Made by a program: the position numbers and the translations under genes. 64,000 nt of DNA from Apophysomyces variabilis (lineage: Eukaryota; Mucoromycota; Mucoromycetes; Mucorales; Mucoraceae): the NCBI GenBank assembly GCA_002749535.1, contig MZZL01000409.1:2744160-2808159 (forward strand), read 5' to 3'. Within the stretch, counting starts at the first letter, position 1; the number at the start of each line of letters is the position of its first letter. Shown here piece by piece: positions 1 to 12,503 of this stretch. The notes under the pieces are model-generated. The model was not told the origin of the DNA and ran no database searches. It saw only the letters and a program-made list of their open reading frames with translations.

Positions 1-93
1 TTATCTGCACATGAACAAGTGGTACTATTATCGAGTAGAAATTAAAGGAAATAATAGGACTGAGGTATTTCATAGCAAACTAGTGCAAGCGCA

Positions 94-1505
94 CTATTGC
101 TCAGCCCCGGTCGTGGTGGCATCTTTCTCCGTCTTTTTGCTGACTTTCGCTTCTTCTTCAACAGCGCCGATTTCAATGATCTCGTCGTCATCCTGTGCGA
201 CCCTTTTATCCTGTTTAATCTCCGCAGTCTCAGGCTTCTTCTCAGTCTCCTCAATCACTTCGATGACCTCTTCTGTTGCAGGAGCAGGCGAGATCTCTTC
301 TTCCTTTTCTTTCTTTTGGATGTTCTCCTGTTCTTTCTTGCCTTCTTCCTTCGTCTCATTTACTTCTTCCTTGTTTTCCACGGGCCTTTCTTCCGGAGCG
401 GAGGTGGTCTCGACCGCCTTTGCTTTAGGTGGAAGATAGATCTCGGGTAGATTCGCTTGGTCGATAGACAGTGTAAGTGTGGCCAGAAGCTCATCGCTAA
501 AAATAAAAAGCAAACAAGGATTAGCTATATGGCGTGAGAAAGTTTTCTCTTTCACATACTTGGAACATACGACAAATTTCTTGAATGTGGCTTCCGGCAA
601 CAATGGGCGAATGAGCTTAAAGATTTTGCTGAAACGGAACAGAATGAGTCCTTCTACAAGCAATAACAATCGATGCTTATCTTACCTGCCCCACCAAGGA
701 ACATTGACAAAATATTTAGTGGCCTGTATTATGTTGAGAATGAATATGTGCTATTCTTCGGTCATCATCTGATAACAATGCTTACCAAAAACTCGGGATA
801 GTTATCCTGCATGATTTTGATGATCTCCTTTGTGGCTGCCTTAGCATTTGCAGTACGACCAAACATTGAGGCACCCTTATAATCATGTATCTGGATCATC
901 GAATCGACTTCAACAAGATCCACTAACTTTACGCCTTTCTCCATAAGCTGAACTCGCCAACGGATAAAACTAGAAAATAACGTCTCCCCGTTATGGAACG
1001 CTGAAATAAAGATATATCTAGCTTACGTGTTGATATCCCCAAACACTTTATCTTGATCCAGATCGCCGTAGAAATTATAGCAGACTGGACGACCTTCCTT
1101 ATCAGTCTTATGCATGTACCCGACCTTGCCAAAGACGCCTTCATCAAACGATTCATTCAAGATTTCATCCGTTTTGAATTCCTTGCGCCACTTCAAAGTA
1201 TCTGTCAACATCTTGACAGCTGCTTCAACATTTAGATCCCTTCGCAGGGAAGGTAAAAGAGGTCAAACTCCTGCACATTCTCTTATGGTGGGGATATCTC
1301 GGTTTTACCTTGCACGCAAAAACTTGACCAATAATACATGCAATCGTTCATCTTGCGAATCCTTGTCGAGGGCTATACCCCACAATGGATAAGGCTCCTC
1401 GGATTCCAAGGCTGACTTTAATACATCGGGCAATGAAGCTTTGAGTGTACTGATGGCGTCGATTTCGTCTTTAGTAAAAGCTTTTACAAATTTGTTTTCA
1501 GTCAT
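94..1505 (-). CDS. Sec14-like CRAL-TRIO lipid-transfer protein with charged C-terminal tail
   Basis: Phosphatidylinositol-transfer-type protein; family members bind a phospholipid in a hydrophobic pocket and move it between membranes. Six exons fit GT..AG signals and frame: 1505-1309, 1239-1027, 969-786, 723-686, 628-560 and 496-94, giving 367 residues. The N-terminal CRAL-TRIO-N part includes VKFLRARDLNVEAAVKML; the lipid-binding lobe includes YFVNVPWWGSKIFKLIRPLL, typical of Sec14 proteins. The last ~110 residues are a low-complexity Glu/Lys-rich tail, unusual for core Sec14 and probably disordered. The start is the first ATG before the conserved domain. It is divergent from the RNR2 gene with about 330 bases between the starts. 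The family is clear; which Sec14 homologue it corresponds to is not. Confidence 0.88.
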
Positions 1506-1682
1506 TATGACTTGAATAAAACAAGAAGAGGAAGAAGAGGGGAAGAAAGAAATGGGAAAGAGAGTGTGGCAGGAGAAGGAGGAAATGACGGGCCGAATGG
1601 AATGATTGGCCGAAGTACGGAAACCCACAAAAGGAAATGAGAAGGGGGTGCAGAGGGTACCTATGGTAATTCACGAAAGCGG

Positions 1683-1704
1683 CGCGTCGCGTACTTCAAA
1701 CGCG
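1683..1704. promoter_or_regulatory. Cluster of three MCB-core (ACGCG) boxes upstream of RNR2
   Basis: The 5-base core CGCGT/ACGCG occurs at 1683-1687, 1688-1692 and 1700-1704, about 130-150 bases upstream of the RNR2 start and 180-200 bases upstream of the divergent Sec14-like start. In yeasts, ACGCG(T) is bound by MBF (Mbp1-Swi6), which drives G1/S expression of ribonucleotide reductase genes. Binding here is inferred from sequence only. Confidence 0.55.
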
Positions 1705-1766
1705 CTTCGTCAATTTTTTTTGGCACAGTCACGATATTACACAGATATTTGTCAGTAAGCGAAAGG

Positions 1767-1774
1767 TATAAAAA
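1767..1774 (+). promoter_or_regulatory. TATA box of RNR2
   Basis: TATAAAAA lies 61 bases before the RNR2 ATG and downstream of the ACGCG cluster, so it would give a short 5' leader. Confidence 0.55.
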
Positions 1775-1834
1775 ACGGGAGACAGTGAAACACCTTTCTT
1801 GCTTTGTCCAACTGCTTCTACTACTCTTTTTCTG

Positions 1835-3023
1835 ATGATCTCCGTTACCGCTGACAAGTTGACTTCCAAGATCTCAAACCCAGCCTTGGACGACATGACC
1901 GCATCTCTTCAAGCCATGAAGCTAACTCACCGTGAGGAGGAAGAAGAAGAGATCCTGAAGGAGAATCCAAGACGTTTCTGTCTGTTCCCTATTAAATATC
2001 ATGAAGCAAGTATTCCCTCTGTCTTGTCTATCACCCTTTGTTCCTAACATATCTTATCTTCCTAGATCTGGCAATTCTACAAAAAGGCAGAAGCCTCTTT
2101 CTGGACAGCTGAAGAAATTGACCTGAGCAAAGACCAAAATGACTGGGATAATAAGATGACTGCCGATGAACGCTACTTTATCTCTCATATTCTGGCCTTC
2201 TTTGCAAGTTCCGATGGTATCGTCAACGAAAACCTGGTACAAAACTTTTGTGATGAAGTCAAGATTTCCGAGGCAAAATGTTTCTATGGTTTCCAGATCA
2301 TGATCGAAAATATCCATGCAGAAACCTATAGTTTGCTGATCGATACCTATATCAAGGATCCAAAGGAGAAAGAAATGTTGTTTGATGCAATTCAGACCAG
2401 TGAGTATGAGACAACTAATCTGAGCGCGTAGAAATTAAATTACTTTATTAGTCCCATGCATCAAACGTAAGGCTGATTGGGCATTCAAGTGGATCTCATC
2501 CAGCAATCGCTTTGCCGAACGTCTCGTTGCCTTTGCTGCAGTGGAAGGTATCTTCTTCTCCGGAGCCTTTGCTTCTATCTTCTGGCTGAAGAAGCGTGGT
2601 TTGATGCCCGGTCTGACTTTCAGTAACGAACTGATCTGTCGTGACGAAGGTCTACATACCGACTTTGCATGCCTTCTTTTCGGTCACCTTAAGAATCTTC
2701 CTTCTCATGAATGTGTCCGCGATATCATTGTCGAAGCTGTTTCGATTGAAAAGGAATTCTTGACCGAAGCCTTGCCTGTCAACCTCATCGGCATGAACTC
2801 AACACTTATGTGCCAATACATTGAATTTGTTGCTGACCGTTTGTTGGTCGCCCTTGGATTTTCCAAACACTATAACTCCACCAATCCCTTTGACTTCATG
2901 GACCTTATCTCGCTTCAAGGCAAGACTAACTTCTTCGAAAAACGTGTTTCCGATTACCAACGTGCTGGTGTTATGAACAAGACGCCTGAAGAGAAGACCT
3001 TCACCTTAGATGCCGATTTCTAA
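1835..3023 (+). CDS. RNR2: Ribonucleoside-diphosphate reductase small subunit (R2)
   Basis: Small subunit of class I ribonucleotide reductase, carrying the di-iron/tyrosyl radical cofactor that makes dNTPs with the large subunit. Exons 1835-2005, 2066-2399 and 2452-3023 give 358 residues, close to family length. Visible ligands and radical site: TAEEID (Asp), ENIHAETY (Glu, His and the radical Tyr), VEGIFFSG (Glu) and [10 protein letters not shown] (Glu, His). The C terminus FTLDADF matches the acidic tail that docks on R1. Intron 1 starts with GC (GAA|GCAAGT) and ends CCTAG; only this border keeps the conserved [13 protein letters not shown] joint. The start is the ATG 61 bases after the TATA box. 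All metal ligands are present, so this is an active-type R2 and not a Rnr4-like paralogue. Confidence 0.97.
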
Positions 3024-3346
3024 GCTGCTCCGGTTTGATACCTTTTCCGCTGCATTTTTTTATTCTATAGCCTATTATTTTTTCTTTTGTTCATTACTCC
3101 CCACTTTTCCTTTTCTTTTAACACTTAAAAAACACATTTAGCCCAAACCCTATCCCCCTCACACACAAAGAAGAGAAAAAAGGAGAATTAGCAAGTGGAG
3201 TTCAAGCAGAATCAAACAACTTGCTTTTCATCTGTAAATATTCCCCCTTCTCATTTCATATATCTTGAAATAAATCAAAAATTCTTGCTTTAGTGTTCGG
3301 TTTTGTATGTTATTAGAAAAGGTAGTCTTCATCCTATTTATTTATT

Positions 3347-6300
3347 TTATGCTGTATTGGGATACACCTTTAGGTATTCTTCATGCAATTTCTTTTGTGT
3401 GTCCCATTCTTTCTGAAGCTTCTTACGCCTGCTCTTTGTCAACTCCTCACCATCTTTTGTATGAGTCGGCATGCCGTTTTCGTCGAACTTGGAGAACTCA
3501 TCCGATGATCTGAACATGTCTTGAGGAGCAACCCGGCCTTTCTCCAACTTTTCTCTTCGCTTGCGTTCTTGTTCGGCTTGCTGTGCAGCTTTCTTTGCTT
3601 CTTTCTCAGCTAAAAGGGCGAGCTTCTTCTCACGCGCCTTGATGAGCTCTTCACGAGGTACAAGTTTGACTAATGCTGAACCATCTATGATATGCCCACA
3701 TTTAGCTCTTAGATAACAAAGCTACCAAGGCCTTGTCTAGCTTACCTTCTTGGTCGTCGAGTGATACACCAAGGTCTACAAGCTGGACATCACGGAGCTT
3801 GTCACACAGATCCAAAAACTCCTTAGGCTGACGCTTATCGCGTGCAAGCAATCTCACACCATCACGGAAGGAAGAGAGAGTATGCAAGTAAGGCATCAAT
3901 TGATCCTCGACCTATTATTTTCACATTATCAGCCATTGCTGGATTCCGCAAGTAGGTGTATTGTTGAGAAACCTTACATTACTACTGCTGCCAGCAGCAC
4001 CAAAACCGATCTCGGCGCCATCTTCAGCAACGCCAAAGATCTACAAAGAAAATGAGCTAAAGTGAACAATGCATTCAGACTTGTTCACTACCTTCATAGT
4101 AGAAGTCACCCATTTAGCGATCTTGCCAAGTAAATGGGGGTTCACCGCTTTAGAGCCGTTGGCCATATACTTGTTGGTCTGGTTAATCAACCCCATGATC
4201 TCATCCATGGCTGTAGGAGTGTTAATAGAGTCGCAGAGAGCTGCATGCACAGCATCTTGCTTCTGCTGAAGACTATTATATTGTTGTCAGCAGGTTTTCG
4301 CCACAGCCGCTATATTTACTTACAGGGCCAATAGCTCTTTCTCGCTGTCTCTGAATCGATGCGTAATAGAGCCATTAGGAAGTTCATCTGCACCACGAGA
4401 ACCGTCTCCACGGATTTTATAGATCAATGCTTTAACGTTATCAAAGAAGTTCTAGTCCAAAAGCCCTAAGATAAGAGTAGACAGCATAATTCCCTCTCAC
4501 CTTCATGGTTGTTTCCATTTGAATCGTCTCCTGCATACTGGAATCCTTAAAATCCATCTTAGCGTCCCATTGATGGCGCAGGAAGAAGAGGCGCAATTGA
4601 CGGGCACTGTACTTTTGAAGTGCTTCCTGGATAGTGATGAAGTTTTTCAGACTTTTGCTCATCTTCTGGCCTTCCACGTGCAAGTGACCGGAATGCAAGA
4701 AGTAATTCACCCACTGCTTGCAGTCATAATAAGCCTCGGACTGGGCGATTTCGTTGTCATGGTGAGGAAATGCCAAATCCACACCACCGGAGTGAATGTC
4801 CATGCTTTCACCAAGCACAGCACTACAGAAGCATTAAGTGGGAATGATTGACTTTGCTTTAGTCGTATTTTACCTGGCCATCACGGAACATTCAATATGC
4901 CAGCCTGGTCGGCCTTTGCCCCAAGGTGAATCCCAAACGGGTTCACCAGGTTTAGATGCCTTCCATAGAGCGAAATCATTGGGACTACGCTTGCCCTGCA
5001 ATTTTGCCCCAAGGGATCCTTCGCCATCTTCAATCAAAGCAGTGTCACCTTTAGACCAAGGCTCAAGCTTGGCATAATGATGACCATTGTGACCATCGTA
5101 CCGGGACGTATCGAAATAGACGGAGCCGTCGGCTACATACGCATAATTATTGGCTATAATCTTCTCGACATATTCTATGATCTCAGGGACGTATTCGCTC
5201 ACACGTGTTTGAACGTCAGGTGCTCGTACCTTTTATGAACGAGTAGAGACAATATAAATATAAACATGCCAGAGGCGTTATGCATTCCCCCACCCAACAC
5301 CTACATTCAATGCTTCCATATCCTTGAAGTACATATCCTCCCAATATGCTGGTAACTCTCGGAAAACCTTTGGATCATTCACCTCTGCGCCTTTCTACAT
5401 AATTTCGTACTTAGACTGATTGAACCTGATTTTCTAATAGCTTACTCTTTTGTCAAGGTACGCTGACATGATATCCCGCGATTTCTCGAGTACTTCCTCT
5501 GCAACTTCTCTTGTAGTATTTCCGGATTTTTTAGCTTCCTGAATAGCTGCATGCGAAATATCCTATTCCAACCAATGCCCTGAGTTAGTATTCCATTTTT
5601 CATATTGTTTCCTGTCTAAACAAAGTCGTTACCAAGGCAGTGAAATGCATCTTAAACTTTTCATCGATCAAGACTGCTTTAGACACTTCTTCAGGAGTCA
5701 TTTTCTGAACAAATGCTGACCAGTCCTTTGCTGCATTTTCGTCGATCTTTCCCAATTTAGCTTGGGCGTACTCTGTCCATGCTTCATCCAACTGCTTAAT
5801 CAAACTGTCGTCGAGCTTTGACACTGATTGCTTTAACTGATCGAAAAGATATTGCTGTCGAGCACGGATAATAATCTGCAATGGTATGACTAATTTTAGA
5901 CAGAACCAATTCTCTCTTGCTCCGACGTTTCTAGTTTGAACCCACCTTGTCGTCGATGTCAGTAACATTTTGAACAAAAAGAACGTCGTATCCAAAATAA
6001 TCTTCGAGGATGCGGCGAATAATGTCCATTGTCAAATACGTTCTTAACAGATCGAAGTGATAAAAATAAATCTGTCAGCTGGATAACGCTCTATGACAGG
6101 GTGGCCTTTGGTACCTGGCATGACCCATATGAGAGGCATCATAGACAGTGGGTCCACAGTTGTACCATGTCACTCGACGACCTTGTTTCGGTATGAATTC
6201 AGTCTAAGGACGTAGCAAATGATATCAGGTTCTGCATCATCCAACCGCATATCGAACCTTGGTTTTCGTTAACGAGTTTTGCAAATGCAAAGTAGGCAAT

Positions 6301-6527
6301 GTGTGTCCAGAAGGACGTAGCCACTCAGGCTGCTGACGCGACTTGGCCTGTAGCTCAGTTGACATGGTGCGAAATGTCCGTGAAAAGTAAGTTGATGTAC
6401 AAAGGACAACCGAACGCGTACGGAGCAGAGATCTTTTATAGCACGAAGCGATCAATAATCGCATCAATAGAAGAACGCTTCGATTTCCGCAGCGTGATTT
6501 TTTGGGTACGTGGCTTAGGACCAACAT
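3347..6527 (-). CDS. Cysteinyl-tRNA synthetase, probably cytosolic and mitochondrial
   Basis: Class I synthetase that charges tRNA-Cys. Spread over roughly ten exons; estimated 750-800 residues, like eukaryotic CysRS. Seen: the HIGH-type motif in [15 protein letters not shown] (near 6130), [22 protein letters not shown] and [19 protein letters not shown] (zinc and substrate site), and KMSKS in [11 protein letters not shown] (near 4640). The charged C-terminal part ends in KVYPNTA. Two in-frame ATGs exist: 6527 and 6365. The 54 residues between them hold many Arg/Lys/Ser and no Asp or Glu, like a mitochondrial presequence; the second Met begins the cytosolic-type N terminus MSTELQ. No second CysRS is visible in the window. 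Family certain; dual targeting inferred. Confidence 0.95.
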
Positions 6528-6848
6528 GAGTTTGATTCAGAATGAGGCAGCTTAAATGTGGTGCACATATAACACTTCAGCTTCCCTTACTTCAGTATTT
6601 CTAGACGTTAAGGCTATCCTTAGAAGGAACAGATGAGATAAAATTATCTATATTCAACCATAAATTTACATATTTTTTATTCATGTTCATCTATATGCAA
6701 GTAATCAAACCTTTCTGCATTGATGCAGCTTATATGTATCTGATACTCGTTCCTTAATTTCCGCTTTGGTTCTGCAGCAGCAGAAGATAATGAAAGTTCA
6801 ATTTGATTAGATAGAATCGAAACAATTCCAATGTATATATAGTGTTTA

Positions 6849-9800
6849 TTATGATGCCGAGAGCTTCTTTTGTTTTCTGGCTTCAATATCTTTCAAACTC
6901 CATAAGGAGACGCCGGTTTGGTTGGTCTCAAATGGCTGCGCCATAGTTCGTAGGAATTTCTTCGCAATGACTAATGCCATGTCAGTTGATAAGTTGGTCG
7001 ATGCGTCCGTGACATATTGGTTAATCCACTTTGGCAATTTGGCCCTTTTGTCAGCTCGTGCAAATCGCTGCAAATAGATAACAATTACATCATTAATGCT
7101 AGCTTCTTTGCTGTTATTCCCTTACTTTATCCGCAAAAATCATCAATCCATAATCAGTTTTACCGCGCAGAACTCGACCAACGCATTGAGCAGCATGTCT
7201 CATAGCGTCAAATGTTAGAAAATCATTCTCACGGATATGGAAATTGTCACGCAAATATTCTAATCGTGCCTAATCAACTATGTTAGCAACTGTTCATGGT
7301 TCCGTCTTCCCTAGAATGAACCTTTAGAATGCGTGATTCGGTGTATTGATAAGGAATGCCAAACATAATGACCGCTCGACCGTAATTGTGATCAAAATCG
7401 ATTCCTTCTGAGACCTTTCCCCGAGCAACGGACAACAGAATAGCACCACGTCCATTATCGCAGGCCTACACACCGGTTATATTCAAATGGAACCAGCTTT
7501 TGTCTACTAACCTTTCTGTAATTCGCTAATGCCAAACTAGTCTCAGCAGCATCAGGAGTTTCCACGAAGATCAATTTATGCTTCCAAGCTTCGTTTAGAA
7601 TTCCCTATGAGATAGGTTTCGGTCAGCTATTGCGTTATTAATAAAGAACCTACCATATCATTCCACATCGACACGATTTGCTCCATATACAGATAGCTCG
7701 GGAAGAAACAGACGACACCATCCGGAACAATCTTAGAGAATTCCACCATGATTTGGCCAAAATTACGTACGACAGCAGGATCATTACGCACTTCAAATTT
7801 TGAACTGACAGCCACTTGATCGGATCCACGGGTTATAACCTAACACAGTTATATGTAAGATCGTACAAACCAATAACTTTAATCTACCATTGGAAGGAAA
7901 CAATTCCGCGTCAAAGTCATGGAATAGCTTTCTTGTACAACAGCTTGGAATTTCAGCATCTTAGGATACATGTCTAAAGGTGACAGTGTTCCTGACGTAA
8001 TAATAACCGAGCTAAAACGATCAAAGACAGGTTTGATTGCTATCGAGGCGTCAAGGCAGCTAACAAAGAAATCTGTTTGTTCAATAAAAGTTGTATTACA
8101 ATTTGCTTACGTGAAATGCATCACAGGATTAGGTATAGTAGCCGTATCGGTCTCGAAAGGCTCCAGAATAAGTAGAAAGCCTAAACATAAGAACAATTAA
8201 AATATGTTCAGGAACCAAATCTTTGATTTTACCTTTTTCATATGTTGCTACTAGAGTTGCAAACGCTGCAACTCTTTGAAGGCTGGAAAAATGTTCAAGA
8301 TCAGTCAATTCCAGCGTCCGCACTAAACTAGTCAGACGTTCAGCACAAAATCGTAAGGGTTTGCGTTCAATATAAGTAACGTCTTTAAGATGTTGTAAAA
8401 ATGATAATGGTGTTTCAGCAACAACATGCATCACTCGTAAACGTGTCTAAATAAAATGTTAAGCTTCAAGCTAGACGTATTTCCTGCCTAATACCTTTAG
8501 ATACTCAATAAATCTTCGTAGGAAAGCCACAAAGTGCTCAGCTCTTCTTATGTTTCCGGGCACTGCTTCCTTTAGAAGATCGTCAGGCAGAACAGGACTG
8601 GACATAAACATATCTTCGTCTCTCGCAGCACTTGCATCTCGCAATCCTACAATTCCCCAAGATAAATCAACGTTTTTCTCATGGTTCGCCCTTTCTACCT
8701 TCAACCAATTTTGAATATTCCGTTTTCAATTTTTCTGCATCAGTCTGCTTTATCCTTTAAGCAACGCAGAGTTAGTAACAACTAAGTAAAATTGTTTAAC
8801 GTACTCCTCTATCTTCTCGGCTAATACTGCAATACTTCTGGTACTTGCATCGAGTGTTGGCCGTGTCAGATCGATACTAAGAGATTCAATACAGACGTTA
8901 TCTATCCCTTATTATAAGTACAAAGAGAAAGAATTTCCATAATCGTTTCTTACCGATGTTATGTGCTTCGTCAAATACGACAATACAATCCTTCGATAAT
9001 TCTTTGGATACAAGCTCTGCTACTTTCGGATCCAGCATGTAATGATATGAGTAAATGACCACATTGGCAAATGGTATCTATGGTCAGAATAAGTAAAATG
9101 ATTGGAGAAGATTTTAAAGGACTTAAACGTACAGCGCGCCGCACCAGATAGTAAGGGCAGAATTGCATTCCTTTACAGAAATTTTTGACATCATCTAACG
9201 TATACACGCCGCTCGGGATCGGATTCGGTGAATTAGTTGCTTCTAATTGCTATTTCGCGTCAGTGAAGAAAGCTTAGATATCGTTCCTTTATCCCTTACC
9301 TCGTAGAAATTACATAGCTCAATATCGGTATCAACTTCCATTGCATTCTCTTCTCCCTTTCGTTTTCCTGCTTTTGCTCGAACCCAGCTTGCTGTCATGT
9401 TGCGACATTTCGAATCAACAGCTTTTCCCTTCTTTTCTTTTGACACCACTGGGTGCAGACAAAGGTTCTTCCGACTTGTCAACCCGAGACCAAAAAAATC
9501 ATCCTCCAATCCTTCTTTCCGTCGATAGTCCATTAATTGTTTAAGTTCTGCTAAAGCCTTCTCAATTTCAGGCACGGTTCGTGAACAGTAGACGAGCTTT
9601 CTATGTTGCTCTGTATGTTGCTATGTGTACACGGAAATCTTCAGCGCAAGTCGGTTGGAAGATAAATGCGGAGCATTACCATTTGGTACGCAACAATAAG
9701 GGAAAGCAAGGACACAGTCTTGCCGGTGCCCGAGGGCATTTCCAAAACACAATGACCCTGTTCGAGAAATGAGATATAAGACTCATTGTATAACTCTCTA

Positions 9801-9962
9801 GCTTGCCTGAGCATCAAGAGCTCGTTTAAGATCACACATGTATTGATACTGTTCTGGGTAGATCTTGTCATACGGAAAGTGAATCACTAAATCATCAATA
9901 TTGAAACTAAAGAAGGCATGAGTTTACAAGCAATTTGTTTGCTGCTTGCGTGCGCACATCAT
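6849..9962 (-). CDS. RAD3: TFIIH DNA helicase XPD/Rad3 (5'-3')
   Basis: ATP-dependent 5'-3' helicase of TFIIH, acting in nucleotide excision repair and RNA polymerase II initiation. Seen: [20 protein letters not shown] at the N terminus, Walker [10 protein letters not shown] (near 9730), the [12 protein letters not shown] and NLCLHPVV cysteines of the iron-sulfur domain, Walker B DEAH in VVFDEAHNI (near 8980), and the C terminus with LPKWI and [15 protein letters not shown]. More than ten short introns. One intron, 9806-9758, is GC-AG (CAG|GCAAGC), since the next codons give an early stop. The likely first exon is only 5 bases (ATGAT, 9962-9958), joined to 9906 to give MIFNIDDL, like the MKFYIDDL start of the family; this start is the least certain part. 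Confidence 0.93.
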
Positions 9963-11141
9963 TGTGATATATTAGATTCTCTGTAGAACGAGATGCTTGA
10001 ATGTTTATGTGGGATTTATCACGATCTAATAACCTAGAAGCTGCTGCGACTCTGCCAATTTCGCTCACAGTAACAATTCCTGCTCAGATTAATGGCACTG
10101 ACAGTGTGATTGCGCAGGACTGCCATTCGGTCGCTGTGGGAAGAATCTGCTTTTGGAAACTTGTTCACACACCGGGCGACTATGAGCGAATGGCATAGAG
10201 AAGCATTAGCAGCTCATGTGCCAATAACTTGAGTATTATCGTATTCTCAGGGTCTGTATTTGTAGGGATCAGCTTTAGTTTGAATGGATTCAGCTGTATT
10301 GCTGAGAGCCAGACAAAGGGAGTTACTCTCCTGGACACATATTGCTTATGCGGGATAGGCAGGATTCCCACACTCTGTAGCATGATGGATAAAAAACACT
10401 TCTATCTTACCATTAATGATACCAATGCGTTTGGATATACTGTTTTGTTTAAAGCAAGACACAAACGTCTATACCCAAGTTATTATGCTGACCACGACGC
10501 GTTATTAAACTGTCATCGAAATATTTCTCCCACCAAGCCGACCGTATCTAGTTGTAAGAGAAAGGACCCTCGTTCACCTCTGCCAACAAAAGACTACCGT
10601 GATTGAAAAAAAAAATAGTTGGCGCCTTCTGGTCACATTTTCATCCCTCAGAAACAATACTTCTTTGATATGATCGATTAGTTACGGAACTGCTGAGTGC
10701 GAACATGACGACGTGAAGTCTTTTGGACTGATGCAGATCGCAATTCTATGTTCTGGCGCTAAAGAACATACTTTCCACTATTCTTTCGGAGCTAATAAGC
10801 ACATCATGTACGCTTTTATTATAGTACAGTAAATGTCGTGTCCGAAAAGACTAATCTGTCTCTGGATTTTATGTGCATTCGCTTATTCTTATTGTCCGTA
10901 ATGCAGCTAATGGCCCTACAAGTTCTACAGCAGAGATCAAGCTGATAATGGATTTAAAAACTCCACTATAGCTATTCAACGGTAATTTACTTTCTTGCAA
11001 GTAATTCCATGCCGGCAAACAGTTGGATATATCGCACACAACATTGCCCATCAATGTGAGTGGCTTAGATTTCTCTTCCGCACGGCAGCCCCGTGGTGGC
11101 CGAACAATTCCCAACCTCTTTTCCCTTCAGAAAACTACCTG
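9963..11141. other. Intergenic region between XPD/RAD3 and SNRPA starts
   Basis: Divergent spacer of about 1.2 kb. It holds open frames such as 10229-10606 (+) but no recognisable domain, no convincing splice pattern and no RNA gene. It should contain both promoters; no clear TATA box is evident. Confidence 0.5.
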
Positions 11142-12274
11142 ATGTCACAACAGCAGCCACCGCCTCCTCCAGCAGCTCCAGGTACTGCTGCTCCTCCATT
11201 TCCCCCAGCCGCTCCTGCTTCTGGAGGACCACCTCCACCAGGTTTTGCTCCCCAACCTGCCAATCCGCCAGCACCAACCCCTCCCTCCACTGGATTCGTG
11301 CCATCGGTTGGTGCCGCTGCTGCTCCTACCGCGCCTGGACAGCCTCCCACCTTAGTGGGAGGTATTCCTGTCTCAAAACAGCCATTAAATATGACTCCCA
11401 GTCGCACGGTTTATGTGAGCAACCTCAATGAAAAAGTGAAATTGCAAGGTATATGTTCCCAATGATAGAAAAAAACACGGAGTCATCTGATATGATCGCC
11501 TTTTGCAGTGCTGAAGAATACGTTACGTAACTTGTTCAAACAATACGGTGAAGTTCTTGACGTCGTCGCTCATGGAAACATTCGCATGCGCGGACAGGCA
11601 TTTGTTGCTTTTCCTGACGAAGAGAGCGCCGGCAAGGCAATTAAAGAATTGCAGCATTTTGTACTCTATACAAAACCAATGGTAAGCAAGCTTAAACTGC
11701 TGCATTGGATCTCAATGCAGGATACAGGTACTCCAATACTCGCGCGATCGATCGGACGTGCATGCCAAAATGGATGGCGAATTCGAGGAGCATTTTCAAA
11801 GACGCATGGCCAGAAAAGGTTCGGGTTTGGAAAGAAAATAAGAAACGTCTCATTGATAAAACTGCCTGTAGAGGAGCGAAGAATGATGCCTCTGCCTGGA
11901 TCACACAAACCTACGTTTAACCCTATGGGAAATACGGGTAAGATTTAGGAAGACAACTATAACAGCATTCTTGTAACACAAGATCAACAGGTCCAAGTGG
12001 AGCAGCCGCAACACAGAAGATCCCAGACGAGTACTTGCCGCCAAACGCGATTCTTTTTTTGCAAAATTTGCCAGAAACTATTACACAACAATATCTCGTG
12101 GAACTTTTCCAGCGCTATCCTGGTTTCAAGGAAGTTCGTATGGTGCCTACCAAAAGGACCATCGCGTTTGTCGAGTATGAGAACGAGATTCAGTCTGCTA
12201 TTGCCAAAACAGAATTATCCGGTCATCCTATTGATACAGAGCACCTTATGAGCGTCACTTTTGCCAGAAAGTAA
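11142..12274 (+). CDS. SNRPA: U1 small nuclear ribonucleoprotein A (U1A/U2B'' family)
   Basis: Spliceosomal RNA-binding protein of the U1A/U2B'' family. Exons 11142-11448, 11509-11681, 11728-11818, 11872-11937 and 11991-12274 give 306 residues. A proline/alanine-rich N terminus of about 85 residues precedes RRM1: RTVYVSNLNEKVKLQ (RNP2) and MRGQAFVAF (RNP1-type). The linker contains VLQYSRDRSDVHAKMDG, the typical region after U1A RRM1. RRM2 has AILFLQNLPETIT and FKEVRMVPTKRTIAFVEYEN and ends near the stop, as in U1A. The Pro-rich head is longer than in animal U1A, where RRM1 is near the N terminus. The exon 3/4 border (weak GTTCGG donor) is chosen from frame and is the least sure. Confidence 0.93.
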
Positions 12275-12503
12275 CTTTCTGTTCTACTTTGTTTATATTA
12301 TTCTTGCCGTGAACATTGCACTCCCGTTCAGTGTATCATAATAAAAGTATAAGCACGAGCACGCGAAGTTCGTCTTATTGCGTACTCTATACATTACCTT
12401 CCGTTTCTAATGTTTCAAACATGAACACGAATTCTTTTCCCTAACCTCTGAAACTCTGAAGAAAACAAAAAAGAAAAAGCACAAGGAATTTTTCATTGTT
12501 TCA

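Noticed and set aside
10229..10606. 125-codon plus-strand frame
   Set aside because: No domain, unusual residue mix (many scattered Cys), no splice or promoter support; lies in the RAD3-SNRPA spacer.
11135..11407. Minus-strand Gly-rich frame
   Set aside because: Antisense shadow of the proline-rich head of the U1A protein.
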